Positions 6,819-13,782 of a DNA stretch of 15,753 bases are shown here, in pieces; the first letter of the stretch is position 1; the number at the start of each line of letters is the position of its first letter. Below the pieces are notes generated by a model. That model ran no database searches, was not told where the DNA came from, and worked only from the letters and a program-made list of their open reading frames with translations. A program made the position numbers and the translations under genes. Source of the DNA: Flavobacteriaceae bacterium UBA5950. Its GTDB lineage: Bacteria > Bacteroidota > Bacteroidia > Flavobacteriales > Flavobacteriaceae. The stretch spans positions 140,256 through 156,008 of the forward strand of contig DJCM01000004.1 of NCBI GenBank assembly GCA_002430545.1. Direction: 5' to 3'.

Positions 6819-7217
6819 TTAATAGACGTAGCAGAGTACTTCTCCACCTACATTTTCTCTTTTTGCTTGCTTTCCTGTCATCACTCCACTAGACGTAGAC
6901 ATAATGGCAATACCAAGTCCATTGAGCACTCGTGGAATGTCGACAAACCCTGTGTATTTACGAAGCCCAGGTGTACTTGCACGCTGGAGCTTTTTGATCA
7001 CAGGATCTTTTGTGATCGGATCATATTTCAAAGCGATCTTAATCGTTCCTTGCGCATTGTTATCTTCCTTCTTATAGCTTAGGATATATCCCTGATCAAA
7101 AAGAATTTTAGTCATCTCTAACTTAAGTTTTGATGCGGGAATTTCAACAACACGAAGTCCTGCGCTATTTGCGTTTCTAATACGTGTTAAAAAATCTGCT
7201 ATTGGATCTGTGTTCAT
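6819..7217 (-). CDS. rpsH: 30S ribosomal protein S8 (uS8)
   Basis: Primary 16S rRNA-binding protein of the 30S platform, 132 residues. It starts MNTDPIADFLTRIRNAN and ends with the RNA-binding signature STSSGVMTGKQAKRENVGGE (107-126), then VLCYVY. In E. coli S8 represses the spc operon by binding mRNA at the rplX-rplE junction; here those two genes overlap by a base, and I could not recognise a helix-21-like S8 site there by eye. The start is 10 bases after rpsN, with an A-rich leader and no Shine-Dalgarno. Confidence 0.98.
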   Translation of the reverse strand: MNTDPIADFLTRIRNANSAGLRVVEIPASKLKLEMTKILFDQGYILSYKKEDNNAQGTIKIALKYDPITKDPVIKKLQRASTPGLRKYTGFVDIPRVLNGLGIAIMSTSSGVMTGKQAKRENVGGEVLCYVY

Positions 7218-7227
7218 ACTTAATTTT

Positions 7228-7497
7228 TTACCAGCTGGCTTTTCTTACACCAGGAATTAAACCTTTGTTTGCCATTTCACGAAACATCACTCTAGAAATT
7301 CCAAACTGACGCATATATCCCTTCGGACGACCTGTCAATTTGCAGCGATTGTGCATGCGAACAGGTGATGAGTTTTTAGGTAACTTTTGTAAACCTTCGT
7401 AGTCACCAGCTTCCAGCAATGCCTTGCGCTTGGCAGCGTATTTTGCATTGAGTTTTGCACGTTTGACCTCACGGGCCTTCATTGATTCTTTAGCCAT
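7228..7497 (-). CDS. rpsN: 30S ribosomal protein S14 (uS14), zinc-free form
   Basis: Small-subunit head protein, 89 residues. It begins MAKESMKAREVKRAKLNAKY and has the conserved RCKLTGRPKGYMRQFGISRV followed by FREMANKGLIPGVRKASW at the end. The length and the lack of paired CxxC motifs (only one Cys, at about residue 52) identify the long, zinc-independent type rather than the short 61-residue zinc-ribbon type. It sits one base after rplE and 10 bases before rpsH, the classical spc position. No Shine-Dalgarno precedes the ATG. Confidence 0.98.
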   Translation of the reverse strand: MAKESMKAREVKRAKLNAKYAAKRKALLEAGDYEGLQKLPKNSSPVRMHNRCKLTGRPKGYMRQFGISRVMFREMANKGLIPGVRKASW

Positions 7498-7498
7498 A

Positions 7499-8044
7499 TT
7501 AATTGTTTTTAAAAGGCAAGCCCAAATGAGCTAATAATGATTTTGATTCTTTATCTGTTTCTGCAGACGTCACAAAAGTGATGTCCATTCCAGCGATTTT
7601 TGCGACTTTGTCAATATCAATTTCTGGAAAAATAATTTGTTCTGTAATCCCAAGGTTATAGTTACCTCTTCCATCAAAACCACTCGCCTTGATTCCTTGA
7701 AAATCACGAACACGTGGAAGTGCGGCAGTCACGAGTCTGTCTAAAAACTCATACATGCGATCGCCACGCAATGTGACACGAGCACCAATTGGCATCCCTT
7801 TTCGCAACTTGAAGTTAGACACGTCTTTTTTCGATAGAGTTGCCACAGCTTTTTGACCAGATATCAATGTCAATTCTTCAATTGCATGTTCAACAATTTT
7901 TTTGTCGGCAACAGCTGCTCCAACTCCTCGGCTGATCACAATTTTCTCAAGCTTGGGCACTTCCATCTTGTTACGATAACTAAATTCTTCAGTCATCGCA
8001 CCAATCACTCGCTGATTATACTCTTCTTTTAGTCTAGGTACCAT
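7499..8044 (-). CDS. rplE: 50S ribosomal protein L5 (uL5)
   Basis: 5S rRNA-binding protein of the central protuberance, 181 residues; it contacts P-site tRNA and forms an intersubunit bridge with S13. It starts MVPRLKEEYNQRVIGAMTEE. The family signatures PKLEKIVISRGVG, KLRKGMPIGARVTLRG and DGRGNYNLGITEQIIFPEI are all present, and the end is AHLGLPFKNN. Its ATG shares one base with the rplX stop (TAATG), so translation is probably coupled to rplX. Confidence 0.98.
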   Translation of the reverse strand: MVPRLKEEYNQRVIGAMTEEFSYRNKMEVPKLEKIVISRGVGAAVADKKIVEHAIEELTLISGQKAVATLSKKDVSNFKLRKGMPIGARVTLRGDRMYEFLDRLVTAALPRVRDFQGIKASGFDGRGNYNLGITEQIIFPEIDIDKVAKIAGMDITFVTSAETDKESKSLLAHLGLPFKNN

Positions 8045-8355
8045 TAGATTACTTCTTTTGTTTTACGTGAAATACGCTCCTTATTCTCTCCATTCATTTG
8101 GTAGCCAACACGTGTTGTTTCACCATCGGTTGTCAGCAATGAAAGGTTAGAAACATGGATCGCTGCTTCTTTTTCTACGATACCGCCTTGAGGGTTTTGC
8201 GCATTTGGCTTCGTGTGGCGCTTGACAACATTAACCCCCTCAACAATAGCTTTGTCTTTGCTCGATAATAACTTGAGGATCTTACCTTCAGACCCCTTGT
8301 GATCACCTGCGATGACGCGCACTGTATCTCCCGTTTTAATTTTTAATTTTTTCAT
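8044..8355 (-). CDS. rplX: 50S ribosomal protein L24 (uL24)
   Basis: Assembly-initiator protein that binds the 5' domain of 23S rRNA and lies near the tunnel exit; 103 residues. The N-terminal KOW motif is at about 7-33 (KTGDTVRVIAGDHKGSEGKI). It is followed by the conserved EGVNVVKRHTKPN and GGIVEKEAAIHVSNL. It starts 8 bases after rplN and its TAA overlaps the rplE ATG by one base. The leader has no Shine-Dalgarno. Confidence 0.98.
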   Translation of the reverse strand: MKKLKIKTGDTVRVIAGDHKGSEGKILKLLSSKDKAIVEGVNVVKRHTKPNAQNPQGGIVEKEAAIHVSNLSLLTTDGETTRVGYQMNGENKERISRKTKEVI

Positions 8356-8363
8356 ATATCAAG

Positions 8364-8732
8364 TTATAAAACTTCTGGTGCTAAGGATATAATTTTCATA
8401 AACTTCTTATCGCGTAACTCTCGGGCAACTGGACCAAAAACTCGAGTCCCAAGCATTTCGCCGACTGGGTCAAGCAATACACAAGCATTCTCATCAAAAC
8501 GGATATAGGATCCATCTGGACGACGAATTTCCTTCTTTGTCCGAACAACAACTGCAGTTGACACTTGCCCTTTTTTGGCAGTACCATTTGGAGTTGCATC
8601 TTTCACAGAGACGACAATTTTATCACCAATCGATGCGTATCTGCGTTTGGTGCCCCCAAGGACACGAATTGTCAGTACCTCTCTGGCACCAGTGTTGTCG
8701 GCAACTTTAAGTCTTGATTCTTGTTGTACCAT
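8364..8732 (-). CDS. rplN: 50S ribosomal protein L14 (uL14)
   Basis: Large-subunit beta-barrel protein at the subunit interface, 122 residues, the standard length. It begins MVQQESRLKVADNTGAREVL, where RLKVADNTGA is the family signature. It continues with GDKIVVSVKDATPNG and ends GPVARELRDKKFMKIISLAPEVL, a near-invariant C-terminus. Its ATG shares one base with the rpsQ stop (TAATG), so there is no leader of its own. This junction is where E. coli has the separate spc promoter; here the overlap leaves no intergenic room for one. Confidence 0.98.
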   Translation of the reverse strand: MVQQESRLKVADNTGAREVLTIRVLGGTKRRYASIGDKIVVSVKDATPNGTAKKGQVSTAVVVRTKKEIRRPDGSYIRFDENACVLLDPVGEMLGTRVFGPVARELRDKKFMKIISLAPEVL

Positions 8733-8989
8733 TATTTTGCTCTTTCAATAATTTCCACCAATCTCCAACATTTTGAAGCACTCAGTGGACGCGTTTCCAT
8801 TATGCGAACGGTATCGCCTACTTTACAATCGTTTTTCTCGTCATGCGCTACATACTTCTTTGTTTTCAAAACAAACTTTCCATACATCGGGTGCTTTACA
8901 CGCTTGACTTCACTCACAACAATAGACTTTTGCATTTTGTCGCTCGTCACTACACCAATTCGTTCTTTTCTTAAGTTTCTTGTTTCCAT
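8732..8989 (-). CDS. rpsQ: 30S ribosomal protein S17 (uS17)
   Basis: Primary 16S-binding OB-fold protein, 85 residues. It starts METRNLRKERIGVVTSDKMQ and carries KSIVVSEVKRVKHPMYGKFV and the signature GDTVRIMETRPLSASKCWRLVEI. It begins 4 bases after rpmC. The last codons of rpmC provide GAGGT nine bases before the ATG, one of the few plausible ribosome-binding matches in this cluster. It is the last gene of the classical S10 block; its TAA overlaps rplN by one base. Confidence 0.98.
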   Translation of the reverse strand: METRNLRKERIGVVTSDKMQKSIVVSEVKRVKHPMYGKFVLKTKKYVAHDEKNDCKVGDTVRIMETRPLSASKCWRLVEIIERAK

Positions 8990-8993
8990 AAGC

Positions 8994-9191
8994 TTAGACC
9001 TCTTGTGTTTTACGTCGATTCAATTCTGTTTGCAATCTTGCGATTACTCTTCGTTGCGTACGCAACTGCAAGGGGTTCTCTAAATTAGAAAGCGCATGTG
9101 TAAACTTTGCTTCTTTATAGCTTTTTTGCATCTGAGCCAATTTGTCTTGCAGCTCATCCAATGTCATCGTACTGACTTCTTTTTGCTTCAT
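8994..9191 (-). CDS. rpmC: 50S ribosomal protein L29 (uL29)
   Basis: Small helical-hairpin protein, 65 residues, at the tunnel exit where it helps form the docking site for signal recognition particle and trigger factor together with L23. It begins MKQKEVSTMTLDELQDKLAQ and carries FTHALSNLENPLQLRTQRRV, matching the family's second-helix signature (NPxxxRxxRR), and IARLQTELNRRK at the end. It is placed between rplP and rpsQ as in other bacteria, 10 bases after rplP. An in-frame ATG at codon 9 is less likely because the longer form matches Bacteroidetes N-termini. Confidence 0.96.
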   Translation of the reverse strand: MKQKEVSTMTLDELQDKLAQMQKSYKEAKFTHALSNLENPLQLRTQRRVIARLQTELNRRKTQEV

Positions 9192-9201
9192 TTCTTAACT
9201 A

Positions 9202-9621
9202 TTAAGCGTCGTAATCACGCGCAATTACAAATTTTGTTTTCACAGGTAGTTTTTGAGATGCCAAACGCAAAGCTTCCTTAGCAACATCGATTGGCACACC
9301 TGAAATCTCAAATAAAATACGACCTGGCTTCACCACTGCAACGTAGTGATCCAAAGCACCTTTTCCTTTACCCATACGAACCTCTAATGGCTTTTTAGTA
9401 ATGGGCTTGTCTGGGAAAATTTTAATCCACAATTGTCCCTCTCTTTTCATGTAACGAGTCGCTGCAATACGAGCTGCTTCGATTTGACGTGAGGTAACAA
9501 ATACAGCATCAAGCGCTTTGACACCAAACATACCGTTTGACAATCGGTGTCCACGCTGAGACAGGCCTTTCATGCGACCCTTCTGCATTTTTCTATATTT
9601 TGTTTTCTTAGGTGATAACAT
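9202..9621 (-). CDS. rplP: 50S ribosomal protein L16 (uL16)
   Basis: Large-subunit protein, 139 residues, needed late in assembly for A-site and peptidyl-transferase architecture. It starts MLSPKKTKYRKMQKGRMKGL. The signature IFPDKPITKKPLEVRMGKGKG is contained in 68-88; R82 aligns with the arginine that is hydroxylated in E. coli (my alignment by eye). GRILFEISGV follows. It lies 6 bases after rpsC and 10 before rpmC. The leader TAAAGCATT has no Shine-Dalgarno. Confidence 0.98.
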   Translation of the reverse strand: MLSPKKTKYRKMQKGRMKGLSQRGHRLSNGMFGVKALDAVFVTSRQIEAARIAATRYMKREGQLWIKIFPDKPITKKPLEVRMGKGKGALDHYVAVVKPGRILFEISGVPIDVAKEALRLASQKLPVKTKFVIARDYDA

Positions 9622-9627
9622 AATGCT

Positions 9628-10347
9628 TTACTTTCTTCTTCTATCCCCTCGGCCAGAGCGTTTATCGTTTTTACTTTTAGTAGCGTTTAGGCTCATCCCA
9701 ACTAGTGGTGAGAGTTCACGCTTTCCATATACTTCCCCTTTCATAATCCAGACCTTGATACCAATACGACCATAAGTGGTTTTTGCTTCAACCAAAGCAT
9801 AATCGATATCAGCTCGGAATGTTGATAATGGAATTCGTCCATCTTTATAGCTTTCAGATCGTGCCATTTCGGCACCATTCAATCGACCAGAAATCTGAAC
9901 TTTAATACCCTCAGCGTTCATACGCATGGAGGCAGCAATTGCCATTTTTATTGCTCGACGATACGAAATTCGACTTTCGATCTGACGTGCAATACTCGCA
10001 GCAACGAGCTGGGCTTCGAGTTCAGGACGTTTGATCTCAAAGATGTTGAGTTGAACCTCTTTACCTGTAATTTTCTTTAGCTCTTCTTTTAGGCGATCGA
10101 CTTCTGATCCACCCTTACCGATGATGATACCAGGTCGAGCAGTCGTAATCGTTACTGTCACAAGCTTGAGTGTTCTTTCAATAAAAATTCTAGAAACACT
10201 TGCTTTGGCAAGACGAGCATGAACATAACGGCGAATTTTGTCGTCTTCAGACAATTTATCACCATAATCTCTTCCACCGAACCAGTTGGATTCCCATCCG
10301 CGGATGATTCCTATTCGATTACCAATTGGATTTGTTTTTTGACCCAT
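9628..10347 (-). CDS. rpsC: 30S ribosomal protein S3 (uS3)
   Basis: Small-subunit head protein at the mRNA entry site, involved in mRNA unwinding with S4 and S5; 239 residues. It begins MGQKTNPIGNRIGIIRGWES. The KH RNA-binding domain has its GxxG-type loop at 73-80 (GIIIGKGG). The C-terminal domain carries GIKVQISGRLNGAEMARSE and TTYGRIGIKVWIMKGEVYGK. A short basic tail (KRSGRGDRRRK) closes the protein. It starts 7 bases after rplV and has no Shine-Dalgarno. Confidence 0.98.
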   Translation of the reverse strand: MGQKTNPIGNRIGIIRGWESNWFGGRDYGDKLSEDDKIRRYVHARLAKASVSRIFIERTLKLVTVTITTARPGIIIGKGGSEVDRLKEELKKITGKEVQLNIFEIKRPELEAQLVAASIARQIESRISYRRAIKMAIAASMRMNAEGIKVQISGRLNGAEMARSESYKDGRIPLSTFRADIDYALVEAKTTYGRIGIKVWIMKGEVYGKRELSPLVGMSLNATKSKNDKRSGRGDRRRK

Positions 10348-10354
10348 AGTCTTA

Positions 10355-10762
10355 TTAGCTTTGAGAATTATCTTGAGCCCCTAGTACCAATGTCACATGG
10401 TTTGAGCGTTTACGAATTCGATGCGCACGACCCTGAGGTGCCGGACGTAATCGTTTGAGCATACGTGCACTATCTACACGAATTTCTTTTACAAATAAGC
10501 CGGCTTTTTCCAAATCACCGTCTTCATTTTTAGATTGCCAGTTGGCAACGGCAGACAATACCAGTTTCTCTAATCGAACTGACGATTCTTTTGCACTGAA
10601 TCGGAGAATAGAAAGGGCATTATCAACAGCTTCACCACGAATAAGATCTGCCATGAGGCGCATCTTACGAGGAGAAGTTGGGCAGTTGTTGAGCTTAGCG
10701 AACGCAATGTGTTTGCGTGCTTCTTTCAATTCTTCTGCAGATTTGCGTTTACGAACTCCCAT
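10355..10762 (-). CDS. rplV: 50S ribosomal protein L22 (uL22)
   Basis: Large-subunit protein, 135 residues, whose long beta hairpin lines the peptide exit tunnel near the macrolide and stalling-peptide constriction. The core starts at about residue 18 (HIAFAKLNNCPTSPRKMRLM). The hairpin region, about 95-128, contains MLKRLRPAPQGRAHRIRKRS. The N-terminal MGVRKRKSAEELKEARK is a short basic extension absent from E. coli L22 (110 residues) and usual in Bacteroidetes as I recall. The gene follows rpsS by 2 bases; a weak AAAGGT lies about ten bases before the ATG. Confidence 0.97.
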   Translation of the reverse strand: MGVRKRKSAEELKEARKHIAFAKLNNCPTSPRKMRLMADLIRGEAVDNALSILRFSAKESSVRLEKLVLSAVANWQSKNEDGDLEKAGLFVKEIRVDSARMLKRLRPAPQGRAHRIRKRSNHVTLVLGAQDNSQS

Positions 10763-10764
10763 AG

Positions 10765-11043
10765 TTATTTTTTACCTTTATTTTTTGCTCCTGCATGGCC
10801 TCTAAAATTGCGTGTTGGTGAAAATTCACCCAACTTGTGACCCACCATATTTTCAGTGATATACACAGGGATAAATTGCTTACCATTGTGAACACCTATT
10901 GTCTGACCAACGAAATCTGGTGTGATCATCGATGCACGAGACCAAGTTTTAATCACATTCTTTTTACCAGAATCAAGGTTTGCCTGCAGCTTTTTTACCA
11001 AGCTGAAGTGTACGTAAGGTCCTTTTTTTAATGATCTAGCCAT
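10765..11043 (-). CDS. rpsS: 30S ribosomal protein S19 (uS19)
   Basis: Small-subunit head protein, 92 residues, forming a complex with S13 and contacting A-site tRNA. It begins MARSLKKGPYVHFSLVKKLQ. It carries KTWSRASMITPDFVGQTIGV, then NGKQFIPVYITENMVGHKLG and EFSPTRNFRGHAG, all family signatures. It sits 2 bases after rplB and 2 before rplV, in the classical S10 order, and has no Shine-Dalgarno. Confidence 0.98.
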   Translation of the reverse strand: MARSLKKGPYVHFSLVKKLQANLDSGKKNVIKTWSRASMITPDFVGQTIGVHNGKQFIPVYITENMVGHKLGEFSPTRNFRGHAGAKNKGKK

Positions 11044-11045
11044 AC

Positions 11046-11870
11046 TTATTTTCTTCTACGTTCAACAATATATCTGTTCGACGCTTTTGTCTTATTTCGC
11101 GTACGATACCCTTTTGCAGGAATCCCATTTTTCGAACGAGGATGCCCTCCAGAGGCACGTCCTTCACCACCACCCATTGGGTGATCGACAGGGTTCATTG
11201 CTACAGGACGAGTTCTTGGACGTCGACCCAACCAACGAGTGCGACCCGCTTTTCCAGAAACGAGTAACTGATGGTCGGAGTTGGAAACTGCTCCAATGGT
11301 TGCCATACAATTCGTGAGGATTAAACGTGTTTCGCCTGATGGTAGTTTAATGGTTGCAAACTTACCCTCACGAGCCATCAACTGTGCGAAAGAACCGGCA
11401 CTTCTTGCCAGTGTTGCTCCTCTGCCTGGATGAAGCTCGATACATGAAATGATTGTACCTAAGGGAATGCTGGAAAGTGCCATTGCATTTCCAATTTCAG
11501 TTGCAACTTTCTCGCCCGAAACGACCTTTTGGCCTACTTTCAATCCGTTTTGTGCAATGATGTATCTTTTTTCTCCGTCTTTGAACTGAGTTAAGGCAAT
11601 AAAAGCCGATCGGTTAGGATCGTACTCTATGCTTAATACCTCAGCAGGACTGTCAAAGCGATTGCGCTTGAAGTCCATGGTACGGTAGCGTCTTTTGTGA
11701 CCTCCGCCTCGATAGCGTACAGTCATTCGACCACTATTGTTACGACCACCCGAACGTTTTTTCGGAGCAAGCAAGCTTTTCTCCGGCTTATCAGTGGTGA
11801 TGGCGTCGTAACCATTGACCACTCTACCGCGCTGTCCAGGAGTTATAGGTTTAAGTTTTCTAACTGACAT
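11046..11870 (-). CDS. rplB: 50S ribosomal protein L2 (uL2)
   Basis: One of the most conserved large-subunit proteins, 274 residues, required for subunit joining and for peptidyl-transferase centre assembly. It starts MSVRKLKPITPGQRGRVVNG. The OB and SH3-like domains span about 75-200. The C-terminal signature MNPVDHPMGGGEGRASGGHP lies at 225-244, with H230 aligned to E. coli His229; the residue two after it is Met rather than the His seen in E. coli. It starts 9 bases after rplW. AGG immediately before the ATG is too close to act as a Shine-Dalgarno. Confidence 0.98.
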   Translation of the reverse strand: MSVRKLKPITPGQRGRVVNGYDAITTDKPEKSLLAPKKRSGGRNNSGRMTVRYRGGGHKRRYRTMDFKRNRFDSPAEVLSIEYDPNRSAFIALTQFKDGEKRYIIAQNGLKVGQKVVSGEKVATEIGNAMALSSIPLGTIISCIELHPGRGATLARSAGSFAQLMAREGKFATIKLPSGETRLILTNCMATIGAVSNSDHQLLVSGKAGRTRWLGRRPRTRPVAMNPVDHPMGGGEGRASGGHPRSKNGIPAKGYRTRNKTKASNRYIVERRRK

Positions 11871-11879
11871 CCTATTTGA

Positions 11880-12170
11880 TTATAAATTACTATAAAAATC
11901 TATTTGATCCCCCTCTGCAACCTGTACTATCGCACGTTTGGTTGCATTAGTTTTTCCATACTGAATTCCGGTTTTTGTGTAGCGAGTTCTTCGCTCTGGT
12001 CCGTAGATCAGTGTTCTTACTTTGTCAACAGTTACGCCATATGTGGACTCAACTGCTTTTTTGATCTCTACTTTGTTTGCTTTTGGATTTACCAAAAAAG
12101 TGTAGCGATTTCTCAACTCGCTTTCGCTTGTAGTTTTTTCTGTTACTATGGGCTTAATCAATATGCTCAT
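11880..12170 (-). CDS. rplW: 50S ribosomal protein L23 (uL23)
   Basis: Tunnel-exit protein, 96 residues, the main docking point for trigger factor and signal recognition particle. It begins MSILIKPIVTEKTTSESELR, where KPIVTEK is the family mark, followed by NRYTFLVNPKANKVEIKKAV and TYGVTVDKVRTLIYG. It ends VQVAEGDQIDFYSNL. The order rplD-rplW-rplB is classical; spacing is 6 bases after rplD. The leader is AT-rich with no Shine-Dalgarno. Confidence 0.97.
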   Translation of the reverse strand: MSILIKPIVTEKTTSESELRNRYTFLVNPKANKVEIKKAVESTYGVTVDKVRTLIYGPERRTRYTKTGIQYGKTNATKRAIVQVAEGDQIDFYSNL

Positions 12171-12176
12171 GAGTTC

Positions 12177-12809
12177 TTATTTTGAATTCAAATTAGAAAT
12201 GATTGAATTCACAGCGCTTTCTGCCAAAATCAAATGCTGTGCATTGACAATTTTATAAGTGCTCAGTTCTGCATCATTAACAACCTCTGCACCTTTCAAA
12301 TTACGAGCTGACAAATACACGTTTTTGGCTAATGAACCCAGAACTAATAATGATTTTTTATCAGAAACTCCAAGTGCATTCAATACTGCTGTAAATGACT
12401 TCGTTTTTGGCGTATCAAAATCAAAATCCTCAACTACTGTTAAAGATTTGTTTTTTGCCTTTAAACTCAAGGCAGACTTTCTTGCCAATCTTTTGACGTT
12501 TTTATTTACCTTTTGATTGTAGGAACGAACACGTGGACCAAAAATGCGTCCACCACTTCTAAACAATGGGTTTTTAATACTTCCCGCTCGAGCTGTACCA
12601 GTTCCTTTTTGCTTTTTGATTTTGCGAGTACTACCCTTGATTTCAGCTCGCTCCTTGGTTTTGTGAGTCCCCTGTCGCTGATGCGCTAGGTATTGTTTTA
12701 CATCCAAATAAAGAGCATGCTCGTTTGGGTCAACTCCAAATACATCTTTAGACAAGTCAACTTGTCTCCCTGTATCTTTCCCTTTTTGATCTACTACTGA
12801 TAATTTCAT
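12177..12809 (-). CDS. rplD: 50S ribosomal protein L4 (uL4)
   Basis: Large-subunit protein, 210 residues, with a long basic loop that reaches the exit tunnel constriction. It starts MKLSVVDQKGKDTGRQVDLS. The loop region, about 40-100, contains RQGTHKTKERAEIKGSTRKI and KKQKGTGTARAGSIKNPLFR and RSGGRIFGPRVRSYNQKVNK. The frame is open for 15 more codons within rplC, but the ATG at 12809 fits the family and overlaps the rplC stop by one base (TGATG), implying coupled translation. In E. coli L4 represses the S10 operon through its leader; no such leader before rpsJ can fit in the 14 bases here. Confidence 0.97.
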   Translation of the reverse strand: MKLSVVDQKGKDTGRQVDLSKDVFGVDPNEHALYLDVKQYLAHQRQGTHKTKERAEIKGSTRKIKKQKGTGTARAGSIKNPLFRSGGRIFGPRVRSYNQKVNKNVKRLARKSALSLKAKNKSLTVVEDFDFDTPKTKSFTAVLNALGVSDKKSLLVLGSLAKNVYLSARNLKGAEVVNDAELSTYKIVNAQHLILAESAVNSIISNLNSK

Positions 12810-13426
12810 CACTTCGATATTAAGATGTAACCATTTTTGTGACCAGGAACGCATCCTTTCACAACTAATAAATTTTTCTCAGGTACTACTTTCAAAACTC
12901 GTAGGTTTTGAACAGTAACCCTCTCATTTCCCATTCGGCCTCCCATTCGCATTCCTTTAAAAACACGTGCTGGGTATGATGCCGCACCAATAGATCCAGG
13001 TGCACGTAGTCGGTTATGCTGACCATGTGTTGCTTGACCAACCCCACTAAATCCGTGACGCTTCACAACTCCCTGAAAACCTTTCCCCTTGGAAGTTCCA
13101 GTAATGTCAACAAACTCACCTTCGCTGAATAAATCAACTCCAATCGTATCTCCAAGTTTGTGTTCTGTTTCAAAGCCTTTAAATTCAACCAACTTGCGTT
13201 TGGTAGAAGTATTTGCTTTTTTAAAGTGACCTTCAGCGGCTTTGTTGCTGCTCTTGGTTGACTTATCATCAAATCCAAGTTGCAATGCATCATATCCATC
13301 TAAATCTTCTGTGCGTACTTGCGTCACTACACAAGGCCCAGCCTGAATGACAGTACATGGCAAGTTTTTGCCATTCTCGTCAAAGATGCTCGTCATGCCG
13401 ATTTTTTTTCCAATTAACCCTGACAT
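12809..13426 (-). CDS. rplC: 50S ribosomal protein L3 (uL3)
   Basis: Early-assembly large-subunit protein whose central extension reaches the peptidyl-transferase centre; 205 residues. It begins MSGLIGKKIGMTSIFDENGK. The extension holds GKGFQGVVKRHGFSG, then ATHGQHNRLRAPGSIGAASY and PARVFKGMRMGGRMGNERVT. In E. coli the stretch after GSIG contains Gln150, methylated by PrmB; by eye the aligned residue here is Ser. The gene follows rpsJ after 36 bases, the second-longest spacer, which holds a small hairpin. The stop overlaps rplD by one base. Confidence 0.98.
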   Translation of the reverse strand: MSGLIGKKIGMTSIFDENGKNLPCTVIQAGPCVVTQVRTEDLDGYDALQLGFDDKSTKSSNKAAEGHFKKANTSTKRKLVEFKGFETEHKLGDTIGVDLFSEGEFVDITGTSKGKGFQGVVKRHGFSGVGQATHGQHNRLRAPGSIGAASYPARVFKGMRMGGRMGNERVTVQNLRVLKVVPEKNLLVVKGCVPGHKNGYILISK

Positions 13427-13442
13427 ATTGGTTTATTTAGTT

Positions 13443-13458
13443 ATTCTCTAATGAGAAT
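13443..13458 (-). repeat. Short inverted repeat in rpsJ-rplC spacer
   Basis: On the transcribed strand ATTCTC and GAGAAT flank a four-base ATTA loop, a perfect six-pair stem with only two G-C pairs. It lies 16 bases before the rplC ATG. The sequence after it is A-rich without a T-run, so it is not a factor-independent terminator. It may be a processing or translation-control hairpin, or chance in AT-rich DNA. Confidence 0.4.
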
Positions 13459-13462
13459 CTAA

Positions 13463-13768
13463 TTATACTTTAATTTCAACTTCAACTCCGCTCGGAAGCT
13501 CTAATTTCATCAACGCATCAATTGTTTTAGAAGACGAGCTGTAAATGTCTAATAGACGTTTGTATGAGCTCAACTGAAACTGTTCGCGCGACTTCTTGTT
13601 CACGTGTGGTGAACGCAACACAGTAAAAATCTTTTTATGTGTTGGAAGTGGAATTGGTCCTGTGATCACAGCTCCTGTTGTCTTAACTGACTTAACGATT
13701 TTCTCAGCTGATTTGTCAACCAGATTGTAATCGTAGGATTTGAGCTTAATTCTAATTTTTTGACTCAT
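13463..13768 (-). CDS. rpsJ: 30S ribosomal protein S10 (uS10)
   Basis: Small-subunit head protein, 101 residues, also the NusE partner of NusB in transcription antitermination. It begins MSQKIRIKLKSYDYNLVDKS. It has the signature GPIPLPTHKKIFTVLRSPHV (about 37-56), whose loop reaches into the head, then KKSREQFQLSSYKRLLDIY and the ending LPSGVEVEIKV. It starts 14 bases after fusA with leader AGAATTGAAAAACA and no Shine-Dalgarno. In many bacteria tuf lies between fusA and rpsJ; it is absent here. Confidence 0.98.
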   Translation of the reverse strand: MSQKIRIKLKSYDYNLVDKSAEKIVKSVKTTGAVITGPIPLPTHKKIFTVLRSPHVNKKSREQFQLSSYKRLLDIYSSSSKTIDALMKLELPSGVEVEIKV

Positions 13769-13782
13769 TGTTTTTCAATTCT

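Noticed and set aside
8039..8052. TCTA ... TAGA arms around a GGTACC palindrome at the rplX-rplE junction, considered as an S8 site
   Set aside because: Only a four-pair stem across an eight-base loop and no likeness to the helix 21 S8 motif that I could see.
12810..12854. Upstream extension of rplD to an earlier ATG
   Set aside because: It would overlap rplC by 46 bases and add residues unlike L4; the ATG overlapping the rplC stop fits the family. The longer versions of rplR (to 6299), rpmD (to 5439) and secY (TTG at 4716) were rejected on the same grounds.
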